NCBI GenBank assembly: GCA_013399875.1
Contig: VXAZ01006360.1
Location: 434,001-498,000 of the forward strand
DNA: 64,000 nt
Source: Gymnorhina tibicen
Lineage: Eukaryota > Chordata > Aves > Passeriformes > Artamidae
Direction of reading: 5' to 3'
This document shows positions 11,185 to 26,100 of the stretch, in pieces; within the stretch, counting starts at the first letter, position 1, and the number at the start of each line of letters is the position of its first letter. The position numbers and the translations under genes are program-made. The notes beneath the pieces are model-generated. The model ran no database searches and had not been told where the DNA came from. It was given only the letters and a program-made list of their open reading frames with translations.

Positions 11185-14100
11185 CTATCCCGAAGGGCAG
11201 CCATTAGAACAGAAAAAGAGTGCAAAAAATTAAAAATACAAAAATAGAAAGATATTGATAAATAAATAATCACAATATTCTAGCATAAACATGTAGGAAT
11301 AGTTTCTTCCTAGTATTGCCTTAGTCAGCAGACATCCCAGCTTTCTTTTATTTCCTCTAAATACTGAATCTATCATATAACATCAGAAGGTTAAGATAGA
11401 AGAGCTCAGGTCTTCTAATCCTTCCAAAATTATGCCATATTCACAAGGTAAGGAAGTGCATGTGATCTGCTCATTCCAATGAGGTCTGCACACCTTTGTC
11501 CATCTGGACCTTATTCAAAAGCTTAAATGGAACCAGCTGAAAAAACTAATTTATGAAATAGCAAACGGTGGGTTAGAAAGCTGTTAAAAGCACAGGCAGC
11601 AGCAATATGAAGTCTCAAGAAAAAGTACTTACAGAAATCATTAGAAGTATGCAAAATTCTCTAATATAATAATCTAAAACTTGGTTTTCAAATATCACCT
11701 CAAATGATACCCTGGGACAGAAACTTAAAAAGTCAATGTAGCACTAACTATACTTAATTTTAATAAAGTTTCTAAACTGAAGGCTTGGACACTAAATTCC
11801 TTATGTAGCATTTTTAAAATTATTAGCAGGTTAGATTCCCATACCTTTTTTGGAAAGTATCAATTACTTGATGTGGCAACTTACTCTAGACTAGCTATAC
11901 CATAAGAAGTGTAATATGTAATAATATCAATATGTTCACACGATATTTAACATTAAAATCAAACCAAGCGACACTAGTACTTTTGAAATGCAATCTAAGA
12001 TACACCATTTTACATTGCAAATGAGGCCTTACTGAGATAATGAATACTTACTGAACAAAATTACATGCAGTAAGAGTTTGAGAGAAAACTGTTCCTGTGG
12101 AAGCTTTTCAGTCTCACTTTCTTAATGAACTGACAGTACACCAAATAAACCAAGACATGGAAGTTCATTTTTCTGTTAGTGCAAAGCTTCAAGGTCCAGT
12201 TTGAAATAAATGAAACTTTAAAATTTTTAAAATGTCTTTCTATCCTGAAAAGTGGCTAGTGAAACTGGAAGTCAAAACTGTCATTCATACACAAATTAAA
12301 AAGTGACACTTTTTTTTTTTTTTTTTGCTTACCATGACTGGTTCTAGCTTTACCAGGAGTCAGAAGCTGCAAAATTTTGTTACCTAGGTCACCAGATAGA
12401 GCAGGGAACCAACCCGCCTAGCAACAACACTTTTTGCAGTCATTTTTCAGAATTTTTTTTACTCAAAACTCTAATGTGGTAATAAAGTTCAATGCAATTT
12501 TGTCATTTTTTAGAGTATTGAAACTCACAGACAGCACAAAACATGCTGATTTTGTTTAAAAATGGGATGGAATTAGTACTGTATTCTACACTTACACCCA
12601 CAAGCTGCTTACCAGCGAAACAAGTTTTAGTGCAAACTATTCGTGACTAACAACTACGTGATATATTGCATTTTACCAAACACAGTAAATGCTGGATTAA
12701 TTTTGGAACAACATACAAGGCTCAATTCCTACTTATTGCAAATACATACCAAAAGTAAGTATCTAAGATACATTCAACTAGTATTTCAAAAAGAAAATTC
12801 CAGAACTTTATAACAAGGACTTTTAAAATTTTTTTGTCCAAAAAAACCCCCAAAACAGTGCCAATAGTCCCTACTGCAGTCAAATGGAGAAGGGAGTAAT
12901 TTCAGAGTTTAGAGACTGAGAGCTGGTAATAGGTTGACTTTTTACAGATACTGATGAAGTTGCTAACCCAAGATTAACATCCTAAGCAGCATAAGGAGAA
13001 GCCAAAGCGTACAAAAACAGGCAACACATGCAGAAGAAACTTCCTACAGAAACTGCCATGCTGTGTTAAATACAGTGAAACTTGGAGAAGCCTTAGGAAT
13101 GTCTGCCTATTTTTGTGTGTTCTGTGACAATGGATAATTTGGTGTTAATAGTCACACGTTATAATGTAAAATGTTTATATTTTATGTATTTTAAACTTCT
13201 GTAATGTAACTGTAGATGAAAAATATATAGCTCTTCTGTAACACTAGAAGTATTTCCACTTATTGCACTGATATTGTGCAATAAAAATACAAAACTAAAG
13301 CATGACATCATGAAATAGTGAAAAAGCACATGACTCCCACACAAACTCTCAAAGATAATCACCCATCCACTACCCCTCTCATTTAGGGGACTGAAATTAT
13401 TGCTAATAAGAACTACAAAGATACATCTATTTAATCACTACATTTACGGACTGATATTTTATGTCTATGAAGCTGTATGACTAAATCATACAGCTGTCAA
13501 TCATGCACACAGAATAAACACAGTAAGACAGAAATGGGACAGCAAAAGCATAACCAGCTGTTTGTGTGCACAAACCACCCTCATTCTGCATGCCCCTGCA
13601 GTGACTGAAAACAGACAGCATTTCAGAACTGACCTCCTTGGATTTAGACTCTGGTAAAAAAAGTCAAGAGTAAGTTTGCAGAAGTGCATTAAAGAATGAG
13701 ATCTGTAGTGCATATGCACTACACTCAAAACACAAATGAGAGGAACCTCAGAACTCTGCTTTCAGGATTAAGAGTGTACTGAACCACTTAACTCCATACC
13801 GTAGGCCAAACAGTCCATTACCGAGCCCAGAAGGAAAAGGTGGAGAAAGGAGTCATACCTGATAAAACTTACTGCAACTTCATGGATGTCTCATGATGAA
13901 ACTATGGAGAAGTAACTGATTATGTGAAGTGATCAGAAAACAAGCATAAGTGGCAATGATAATATACCTTGCACCCAACTGAAAATATGATTACCAGTCA
14001 AACAACTAACAGGTGGATAGAAGGTAAAACACTTTATAGTCACTGCTTGGCTGCCTTGTTTACTTTGTTTTGCTACCAAAAGCCTCCTGTTTTGTTTTTC

Positions 14101-17100
14101 TTCATTACTGTTATTCTTAATTTGCAATTCCTACACTAACACAAATCACACTGATTTTTAAAACAATTCTGTCTGACATTGCCACATAGTGGACTTCTTT
14201 TTCAGAGGAGAGGTTTAAACACAGTAATAGGTCCCATTTGCAGGACTCAAAAATCACTCCGAAGGGGCACAGCTAAACCTCTCAGAGTCTGCATCTTCAT
14301 ATGATGACTTGAGGTCCAAAAAGCCATTTCTTATCATCACACTCTTTTCTGCTCAGTATGTTTACACCAAGTAAATGACTGTAAATTTAAGAGATACAGC
14401 AGAAATCTCTCATTCTCACCCAAGATATAATTTGTCCCACTAAATCATGCTGCATCACTACTGATATGCTGGAACACAGACAATCAGTAAACCTGCTGGA
14501 CCATTTGGCTGTGAAAGATTTAATTTTATCACTACCTTTTATCAATAGAAATTACCATTCTAGTACTAATCATGATAACTTCAATCTATCTTTTTTTTAA
14601 GTATGAAGATGAACAAGATATTTTATGTGGGGAAAATCTTTCCTTCCTTTTCAAAAAAAAAATCTTTTTTCTCTGACCTGACCTCATAAAGGGTCAAAAG
14701 ATACTCAAATGCCTAAACTGTTAAGATATTACATTCGTGTAAGCTGTGTATCATAAAAATTCATTCATGTCTTGGTAAAAAGTTAATTTCACAGACATTG
14801 AAAATACTTCATTTCCTTTTTCAATAAATGCTTAGAAGATACTACTTCTGATACGCCTTTTCATAACTGAGAACCAGAAAAAATGCAGACCAAAACTTGT
14901 AACTTTTGTCTTTCAAACATATTGCATGTACAGCTTTGTTTTGGTTTAAATCTTACTTGTAGTAAAGTATCACTCAACCCACCACAAATCAATTATTTTT
15001 AACTTTTGAAAGGAATATTTGTTAACACTACTGAATAATACTCTGTAATACAGATTACCAGGAATAACAGCTACCAAGAATAACAGCTCAAGTTTAATTA
15101 ATTTATTAATTTGCAGGTTAAAATGGGAAAGTCTATTTCTTTGCTTCTAGTATGAATACTGATGTGGCAATGACAAGTTGAAGAAATCTGCATGAACATT
15201 TTTGCCTTTATTTACATATATTGTTACCGGTTCTATAAAAGAGCAGTTGTAAACAAAATACTTCCATAACTTCACATACAAGGCAATGTGATGATAATTC
15301 ACTCTTCTGATAATTTTTAATATCTCTGAGATGAGATGGCTCACGGAAGAATAAAACTTCACTAGAACCATTACATTTGACACTTCGGGGGCCACACTTC
15401 CATGCAAAATAGAAATAAAAATAACCAGCTTTATTTTTCAAACCCACGAAGTATGAGAGGGTGGGTGCAATACAGACGAACTGAGTAAGCAGTAAGGGTG
15501 GTGTTATTTGTGGGTTCATGTGACATTAACAATATAAGTCCAGTGAATGGGACCATCCAAGTACTGCATGTCACTGAGAAATGCAGCAGGACCTCAGCCC
15601 TGCTTGTCACAGATCTACTGCCACATGCTTATTCAATCTGTATCAGCCAAAAAGTAGGAATGTTTGTCACTGCCGCTACTATAGAAGAAATCAGGGAATT
15701 TGATGGGGTTTAGTTAACAATGTAAAATAAAGTATTCTTTTGCAATTTTCTAAGACACAAAGATAGCACCTTTTTGTCATACAACTCCTGAGGGGCACGC
15801 AGACATTTTCTGAATCTTCAAGCTTTCAGATACTTACCTGACAACATCCCTTTCTCACATCAAAAAAAAAGTTCATTTGTCTCAAAAATCTACAAGGCGA
15901 TCTACAAGGTTCTCTGATAAGGTGCTACAGCAAAGCTTAAGAGGCAAAACTGGACACAACTCGATTGTCCTACAATTCTCACACTTTTGACAGCCTCCTG
16001 GTGCAGCCAGAGCATTGCTATTTTGTTTCTTATTAAGGGTCAGACTTCAAACTTCCCTTCTGCACATGATCCAGCACGTTCCTTCTGCATGCAATCAGAA
16101 GCATCATGTGGCCGTTAACAGAAAGCGATTTCAATGTGTCCCCCGTTGTACTGGAATTCTCACCTGGCAGCTAATGGCTTTCAGAGTCATCTACCTACCA
16201 CGTCATTATAAAGAGACACTGATGTTCCTGAGTTTTGTATTTGTGATTCTTTGGTCAAGATGCCAACTTCTGATACTCAGTGTGACACATTCAGATAGAT
16301 ACCAGCTGCATTGTTCTACATTTGTATGAAGTTTCCCAGGATCATTATGGGAATGTAATTTTGATCCAAGAATTGAATGCTGAAAATCACAGAAGTAAGA
16401 GACCATGCACATCAGCACAACACAGAAATTACTTAGCTATTTTCTTGTATTCATTTTACATGACTAAACAGGACATTATTTCAAACCTGTGGAGTTCAGG
16501 AAACAGCACATACTCTGTTCCTTAAATAACTGAAAACAAACCAACACAAATTATGACCATTTAAAATCCTTTTCAAACCCATGCAGCAGAATTTCAAGTT
16601 AATTCTCAGGAACAAGACATGGGAATAAGTACCACAGAAAAGCGCAATACCTATGGGTATACAGACCCAAAAGCGGAATCTATCGCTTTCCCACATAAGG
16701 TGCTCGTTTTAAAAAAGAAGTTGTCGTTCACTGCACTCCTTTTCCTGGTTTCTCCAGAGATAGTTAGGCACTGCACAACTCGTCAATCTGAAGCAGCATG
16801 AGCACGCCATCTGTAGTTCTTTAAAAACTTTGACAGTTGACTGTCATACTCGCTATTACACAACTTCCCATTCCTAATCCGTGTCCCTGCAACGCACAGC
16901 GAAGTTCTAGCATCTACAGCTACTTCCACAACATGATGTGTTTTCACAAAATATAGAAAACATATACATTTGCAAATTACCGATGGCTAATCAGAATATC
17001 TTCAGAGTACTTAAAACCTATTGTAAGTTTATAATTGCAAGCAATTAATTTAATGTTTAAATGAATGAGTTTTTCCCTTCAAGAGAAGTTAATGCTTATT

Positions 17101-20100
17101 TAGATACATAAATCAGACTGGTAAGATGTGGCTTTGTGCCCAAGCCTCCATGCAACTCTTCAACAAATAAACTTTAGTAAAATTTTTAAAAAATCCAAAG
17201 GAATTCAGCACTAATTTCAATGAAAGGATTAAAAAAGAGGGGTAATAAATATATATATGGAAATGCCTATTCACAAAATACAAAAAAGATATTTCTCTAG
17301 AGAGCTTACTTACAGAAATCCAAAATTAAAAAGAAGGAAAGATTTCTGAAAGATGTCATAACAGCAATCAAAACAGCTCTTGGCCTTTTCTTTCCCAATA
17401 GGCTACAGCCAGGAAAACCTGACTTGTATTTTATTCACAGATAATTTATGATGCATCAGAAGAATTTTGGGGGAGCTTAACAAATACTCCATGTCTAGAA
17501 GTCCACAACAATGAGTTTTTAATCTTCTCTGAAGTGAAATTTTACCTTTAATACGGAATTGTTCTAACATAATAAATTACATAACTACAAGAACTAAATG
17601 AACCATTACAACTTAAGAGACCCAGCCATTACACTGAATTGTCAAGTTAAATTTAAGATGAACCATTCATTGGAACTGTAAGAAAGTCTCCCCCTCAAAA
17701 TTCCTACAAATAGCAAAAATGATCTGTCACTTTTGCTGTCCTCCAAATCAAATGCTAAAATACAGCTAAAACAAAGAATTTAAATTGGAATTCTTTCCCA
17801 ATGTGAAATCTTTGCATTACCATCTGCTCCCCAAGGGGATGGTGGCGGAAATCATACAAAATGTCTTTTCATTTCAGCATTCTTGACACAGACTAAAAAG
17901 AACTCAGCCTTCGTTATACTGTCATATGTAGGCACCAGTGAAAATACATAATGTAATTTTCCTGTGTTCAGTTTAAAATGACCTTATATAACACTTTACC
18001 TTCTTTTGAGGGTCACTTATTTGAAATTTAACTTTTTCTTAATAGGTTCTTCTACACCATAAGGGAGTCTTTGAATTAATCCCAATGCCAACTCCAGTAT
18101 TCATTACATTAGTTAGGAAGATGAGAATAAATTACGTTGTGAGTGATACCATTCTTAAATGAAAAGCAGAAAACACCAAGCACTGCAATTTCCCGGTTTT
18201 CAACTCCTGAAACACTTATACCTACATTATAGAATCTTACACATACGTACTTTCCATACTTAACATACAATGCTTGTCTTCAAATCACTGCAAAATGTTT
18301 CAGTACCAGAGATGAGTCTGTTATTAGTCATCAGCACATAGAGTACTTAACATTGTAAAAAAAGGAAACATTGCAAAAAAAGAAAAAATTAAAAATAATG
18401 AAGTTCATTTTCTAAAAGCATGAGGTAGAAATGCAGTTATGTTATGCAATGAAAAAAATTGGCAAGCTTTTGGCTACTTACGTAATATATTATCATAATT
18501 CCTTATTTATTTTCCATGGCAAAGATAAGGAGGTATTAGAGATAATACTGAATTACTCCTTTAAGACAAAACTTGCAATTTTTAAGTGCTATGAAATAAG
18601 CCATTTAAATGCACTAAAGTAATATTAAACCACACTATTTAGATAAATTTTTATATTCAGTGTCTTTATTGCTAAAAAACCTGTAGTTGATAAAGTTATC
18701 CTTCAGCTTTCATGTAATAATGTGTTTTCATTTTTGAACATCTAGAAATGACAGGCTTAATTAAATTACCTCTGGTATCCCCAGTTTTCTACATGCATCC
18801 AAGAAGTTTTCCACATTTCTCCTGCATTTGGCCATGCTAAGTTTAGGCTGTAAAACAAACAAACAAACAAACACACAAACAATTAGTCTATGGCAAAAGC
18901 CTTCAAAAACATTCAGCTGGTCAGTTCACCTATTGCATTGTTCTTGTACTGATGCACCATTTCCACATTTCTCCTGATAACAATGCATAAAATTCTGCTC
19001 AACTTTTTCTTTCTAGAACACTAAAAACATGTTGCCTACAAATACAAATTGAGTACATACATTGTGGATGCCATGTGCTTTCACTTATCTCTTAAAGTCA
19101 CCAGCACATTTAGATCTTCATTTGTTCACACCCAGCATGTGAGGTTCTAAAACCTGCCTATTACAAAGATTTGTAACAGACAGCATTGATTTTCTGGACA
19201 GGAAATTAACTGATGAAGGATTTTAACATACATCATGGAGAACAGACTTAACTGTAATTAACAGGCTCACTCCTTTTAAATTTTTTATGTACTCACAAAT
19301 TTAGTGACTATACCCAATATTAATGTCTCTGAAGAATAAATGTCCTATTACTTTAGAATCTCAAATACTTCTATAATTTGTCTCACTCAGGACTATTCAC
19401 CAAATACTTACAGAAGTATCATGTTACTAAAAAGAAAAACCGAAACTCAAACTCCTCACTATTTTAGTTTTTCAATATCAGATGCAAAACAATGGTAATT
19501 CCTGAACATCCACTTAAACCAAGAATTCACTATAGTAGCAAGGAATTCAAAGAACTAATTTTCTAGATTAAATTAATTTGAAGGATGTTTCAAGGAAGAG
19601 AACATCAATATAAAGTTGAAACAAAATGAAAAAAATTTAAAATATGTGCTTTTTGTTACAGAAGACACCATAAGATATTTATTTTTAAAAATCAGCATGA
19701 GAAGTTTTTATCCCAGAAATTCAAGTTTGCATATTTTGGCAATGTCATATTTTTACCGAAGATAGAAATGATTTTAAATCAAGGAACAGCAAAAGAAATT
19801 CCACTAGGCCATCTGAGAAAATATCTTTTTCTTAAATCTGCCTTCTTGGAAATTCTTACAGATTGCCTTCAAAATCCACATGGTATCCTCAGAATTGAGT
19901 ATCAGGGTGTACATGGCAAATTTTTACCAACATGTACATTAAAAAGAAAAAAGGCAAATAGTCTGAAAACACACAAAACCTCTTCAGAACCAGACTGTTA
20001 TCAGAAATCTGAAAGAAAGATCTATTCAAGAAACAGACATACAAATAGAGGAAACACATTAGTGTTTTCTTAAGTTTCAAGAAGTGCACACAGAGTTTAC

Positions 20101-23100
20101 ACTGATTTTATGTCCTGAAATCTTCAGGTCCTGAGATTTAGGCAAGCCAATATTAAATCACTACAGTGCAAGTTTCTGTTCTGTCTGCAGCTAAAAAGAA
20201 TCACCTCTACATTTAACTCAACAGGACAAATATGCAATAAGTGTTTTAAGTGCTTTAGTAACATAACATCTGCTAAGCCAGAGACTGCTGAAACCAACCT
20301 CACATTTTTTCAATCAATAAAGGAGGGGCTAGTTTTCTTTTTTAAAGGTGTACTAGAATAAAAACTTGTAATCAAAGAATTTCATACTGTTCTGAACAAG
20401 AATGCCATTATGAAAATATCTGATCTTGCTGCTAAATCAGGGAAAGGTAGGATAACTTTATTCATTCATAGATGTGTTTGTATATAAACGTATACGTGCA
20501 CGATATATATACACATGTATGGATCATATATAAAAACTAATGAACATTTGAATTTGGAGTAATATAAATGTTGCCCTTAACAGCAAAGATCATTCATTTA
20601 ACAGCAACATAGTTTCTGTACCCAAATACCATTTGGCAATAAAACAGTAATCAATACAACATTTCAGTGCAGCAAGAAACACGCAACTTACTACTGCTGG
20701 TGAGGGTACATGGATACTTCCGACAGAGCGAGGGCGAACGTGATTTACTAAATGGCACAGAACGACACCATCCATCAGAGCCGAGCCCAGGTCTTCAGGC
20801 AAACAAATCTTTAGTCTTGTTTCTATGTTCTGCAAAGGAAGAATGCATGCACACTCTGATACAGGAATGGACGAAGGGGAAAAATGGGGAATACAATACC
20901 CTCATCTCCTATGCTGTAGACACAGCCAGTTTTGGAGTTTTTATTACAAAGAAACACAATTCCTTTATATAACTAATTCTTTAGACACTAAACCACAACC
21001 TCCTTTATGCTGGTCACTGAACTACATAAACTTCTTTAAAAGAACTCAATACTGCAATGTTGCTGCCACAATAGGCATCTATTTTTATATATAGACATAT
21101 AAAAACACATCTGCATGCAATTAGTCATGTGACTCAACTGCATGTGGTTCCTTCCTTCCACCATTTCCCCAAGTCTTCTACTTACCCATCTTAAATTTTC
21201 TTTATTGGCAGCACATTGAATCTACATTGTGTTAATGTCTGTACAAGCAGAGAATAAAAGGCAATCTTTCCCTAGTAGCATAAGTATTACTCAGGAAGCA
21301 TTAGAGTGGTCAGAGAAATAGGTAAAGGAAGGCAAAACATTCAGATGTAAAAGAGAAATTCTGGATACCTGTTAAGAAAAACAGTCTCAGTGAACAGAAT
21401 TTGATATTGCAAAATAAAATACTTCTGAAAATATTTAAGAATTTAAAAAAAAATCCAAACCCAATATACTGCTATATATGATGAGTTTCCTGAATTGTGC
21501 TCCAATCTTGAAAACATTCCAACCCTACACTTACACATAATTACTCCCATTATCTTTAAATAGATATTTCTTATTCCTAGTTGAACCTCTTAATGAAATT
21601 ACTCTCTATTAATATGTTACCTCAACCTATACTGGTTGAATATGAATATCTACGAATAGATTAATTCTTTTTAGAATAAAAGAAGTATGTTGGAAGGGAT
21701 TTTTGAAGGTCACAGTCTAACAAATTTGAAGTGACACCAGAGCCCTGGTTAGTTAAGTTTTGGATATCTGCAAGGACAGAGAGCCCTAAAATCTCCAAGC
21801 AACTTTATTCAATGTTACACTGCCCTTATGGCGAAGAGTTTTCTCCTTATAACTACTTGAAATGTCTTTCTCTGCAATTTGTGCCACTGTCTTTCATGGG
21901 TTCACCGTTAATCTTTGAAAAGCCTGGCTTTACCTTCTCTTTTACTACCCTTCAGGCAGCTGAGGACAGTCATATGATGTTCTCAGCACTCTAAAGCAGG
22001 AAATCCAAAGAAATCCAGCTCTTTGCTTCTTCCTCATACATCCTTTATTTGGGTGGCCTCACCGTGAAAATAGCCTCCACTTAAGCACTGTAGGGTTTCA
22101 TTATATTTTCCCATTTTTTCTTTTAATAGACAGACTACTCAAGTACTTGCATGTAGGTTTCACAAGTGGCAAACAGGGTAGTGCTTCATGTTCACTAGTA
22201 TGTTTTGTTTTCACCTTGGTTTAATTCACAAATCAGAAAACAATTTTGGTATAAGAGATAAAAGAATACACTTTGAGACTGTTTTTCCAAAACCTGTTAC
22301 AAAAATATTTATAAAAATTAATGAATTAAAAACTTATTCATTAGAACACTGATTTGTCTGTTGGGAGACTACTCAGCGTAGACCAGGGTACACTTTTTAC
22401 AAGAGCACAGTGCATCTACAATACCAACTCAATGCCATTTCATGCTGGAGTTCATGGCTCTGTGGAATCTCACTAAACGCTAACTTACCACGAAACAATT
22501 TAAAAGCAAAATTAACTAATATATATATTTATTGCATAAAGTATAAAGTTAATGACTTATATGTTCTGGGCTATTTTCTTGTGCAGTACATAATCAAATG
22601 CTCTGGTGGCTACTAATGTCACTAAAGGACTCAGTATACCTGAGTAAATTTTATTAATTTGAAAATCTCACTACGTGTTTTCAAACACAGTCAGTCTTCT
22701 CGCTCTTGTAACCACTCCTTGACTTCTCAATCAAACTTCTCACAAGAAACAAAAGAATTTTTATTCCAGGACATGATGTTTCAGGGTGAGGGCAAAGAAG
22801 GATAGCGCATGGAGCTGAAGGTCAGTAACACATTAAACCAGCATTACTGGTAATACCTAATACTGTGTAGAAACATCCTTATTACTTCTGCACAATCAAG
22901 CTTGACACAGTGAATAACCTTGTTCTACTTTTCACTGTGAGGATTAACTGAACTAATGCACAAGGCAGGAATCTTGTGGAAATTATCTATGATTATTTTT
23001 AGGAACTTGGGGACTTGCTACATACTTGTGGTAACTCTTAAAAGAAATGTTAAAAAGCTGCATTGATGCTGCTGAATAGATGAGGCTCAGAATAACTACG

Positions 23101-26100
23101 AACTAGTGCAGTTTATTACTGCTACTTCCATTTTCTTCCCCATTACCAATAAGTCTGTCTGATCTAATTCCTGCATCTTGTCCTTCTGGCATCATTCGAG
23201 TTTAGGATTGATAATATACTACATTCTATCAACTATGTTAAATCTTCAACAAGATCTGTTCCATTAAAACAAAATCAGCAGGGCAAAGTTAGGTGAATTC
23301 ATGCTTAAAACAGGTGAGGGCCTGAGGTAAGACAACACAATTCTGAAAGTCTGCATAGTTCTACATTAAAAATCCCACCTTTTAAACACTATTTGGTAAA
23401 GAGAAAAAGGTGAACCCTGTTGCTTTAAAATTAAATAATAGAAGACATGTTATTTGAAAAAAATTGATAATTTTTCAATTAGCCATTCCATGAAGCTAAT
23501 GAGATAAGAACAAATAATCTTGTAATTCAGCTCTGATGTGAAAATCACCTATCACTTTCAGGATTTGCAGTGACACCCTCTGTTCTGTTAATGTGATATA
23601 ACTGGAAACCTTGACAGGTTCAGGCTTGCGACATTCCTTGCAGCAAAGGTTGTCATCTCTTTTTTTTTAAGCACAGCCAGGTGTCACACAAACAGTGCTA
23701 CCAAGGTATTAGTTGTGTAACACAAATCCTCTGCACCAATTCCTCCATCAGGCTCTGGCTTCCACATTCAAGACAATGTATCAGGAAACCACCTTCTGTA
23801 TTCATATTCTCCAGTGATGAAATACTAATTTAATTTCTAAGAAAGCTGTTTCAAGCATTAATTATCTACTTTCAGCTTTAAATAATAAATTTCACTATGC
23901 CTTTTACATGCAAAACTGGAGAATTATCTAGCTGTTTGGAAATAGTTCCTAGACCTCTCTCTCTCAAGTGCTCACTTCATCCTTTCTGATTAAATTAAAT
24001 AAATCATTAATTCCACCAGTGCAAGGCATGCTGATTAACTGTATGTCGTTCGGATAACTCCCATTATTATTTCCCATTTTACAAAACCTTTCCTGAAGTA
24101 CAGACATCTGATTGTGATAAAGAACTTCAGCAATAGTCTCATCAGTGTGATTTGCAGAAGTAATATTGCCTCATTTAACCTTTCTTATATTCTCCTTCTT
24201 AGGCAATTTTCCCAAAGCAAAACTAAAAAAAGGACATTCCATCAGCATAAATTAATTCTACCAACATTCACATACCTCACGTAGCTGTTCCACAAGCTCT
24301 CTCTCTTCTCTCATCTGCTCCATTTTCCTTCGAATTGTGAACTGTGGATCTATTGATTCCAAATTTCTTTGTGGTCTTAAGAACACTATGATTTTTAAAA
24401 AGAGAGATTTTAGTTTAAGAACAAACACTTTGATTTATTTATTTCTAAATTAAGCAAAAATCCCTTGCCTCCCCATCTCAGAAATTTTTTTTGTCCTTAG
24501 GAGGACAGAAAAATCTGATCTTGGATTACAATTATGAATGGCTGTTTTCTGGATATTGCTCTGTGCAGCATCCTGAGGCATCAATGGCGTGGATAATTTG
24601 TCATCCAAATCCTTCTCAACGGGCAAGTCTCATCAGATGATTAAGCACTAGCAGTGTCCCTTAGAGAGTCTGATCTGTACAACACTTTGCATTTAACATG
24701 GCAGGAAACACCTCTTATTCTTTTAAGTAGAACTCCTAACAAGATGTTGAATTGTGTAACAAGCTGTGACAAGCTTCCTACACAGAACAAAACGCTTCCT
24801 AGATAAGGTCATGCTAAAAAAAAAAACCACCCACCAAACAAAGACAAATGTAGGAAGACTCAGCCATTCAGTAACTGCCTACACTAAAAAGTCGTACTGC
24901 AAACGTAGCATTGCACAAACTCTTGGCAGTTCTCCTTCCCACCAGTCCTGTCGACCCTATCACTTTGCCCACATACAGTTCCTTGAAATCATTACATGAC
25001 ATTTCCACAAATATCCATCTCTACCCTTCCATTTTTGTGATCAGTGACTGTTTTGAACGGTTCGGACGAGCCAGAAGATGTATGGTCAAAATGCGACTGT
25101 CCCTGTTTGTGACTTTGCCATCTCAGACAAGTGCAGTCATGAGGAATCTCCCCCAGCTGTGTGCAGGCTCACCTGTATGCAGGCTGCTTACGTAATGAGA
25201 TGACTGATCTAAGCTACTGCTCTAGTCAAAGGGACAGACAGACAACACCTATGGCACTTCAGCCAAAAGGCAGAGTTCTTTACCCTAATTACTATAAAAA
25301 GGAGCTGAAGACAACAAACTCCTTGCGTATCTTTAGGCTACTCATCTGAGGCATCAAAATAGAATAAACCATGGTCAGTTACCAAACTCGCTTCCTTTCA
25401 CTACTTGACTCACACAGTCCTAATTTAACTTTTCCCAGGCAACTGGAATTTGCTACATTGCTGTTAAATCAGTAATTTCTGGAATGCCATATTAACGCTA
25501 TTTGTTAAACAGAACTGCTTTTAAATGAAACACCTAATATTACAGTTTTATATTAGTAAACTCTGTTCTTCGTAATGTCATCAGAAATCCCAGTGGCAGA
25601 GTGGGAGAACATCCTGTAGAGAATGTGCAGGGCTGAGGTAGAGAACATGCAGGACTGAGAACTACAGAGAGTGACTGCAGCTCAGTTCCCTTCTCCAGGT
25701 GGACTACACATCTTCAGTGTCACAATTCAGAAGGATCTACACACAGGTGCACACATCATAAATAAAAACATTCTTTATGCTGACCTGACACACAATGCAT
25801 TAGAGTAGCAGAGCCATGCCTTCAGATGCAAAGGCCCACAGTTGTACTGACATTTAATCTTTGGCCCTGTAGAAGTCAAACTGGACATTTGGAATTGAAT
25901 TCTATATCCAAAGTAGAGTGTATGAACAAATACATGCTTCCTAACATGTTGTAGAAAGGTGACACACGACTATGACTGCACATGCCCAAATACACAAAGG
26001 CTGTTAGAACACTTATATATGGTGAAAAATACCTAAAACGTTATTTAATAAATCATATCATTTAGGATGGCTACAACAACAAAAACATCAAATCTCAAGT

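Noticed and set aside
13471..13495. 10-bp perfect stem with a 5-nt loop
   Set aside because: Too short to suggest a functional RNA, and such hairpins arise by chance in AT-rich DNA.
15530..15610. Stretch with AGTGAATGGGACCATCCAAG, reminiscent of an ancient sauropsid LINE or SINE tail
   Set aside because: The resemblance is short and partial; it needs a profile search before it can be called.
20470..20530. Alternating purine-pyrimidine run that might form Z-DNA
   Set aside because: Mostly AT alternation with few CG steps; weak candidate.
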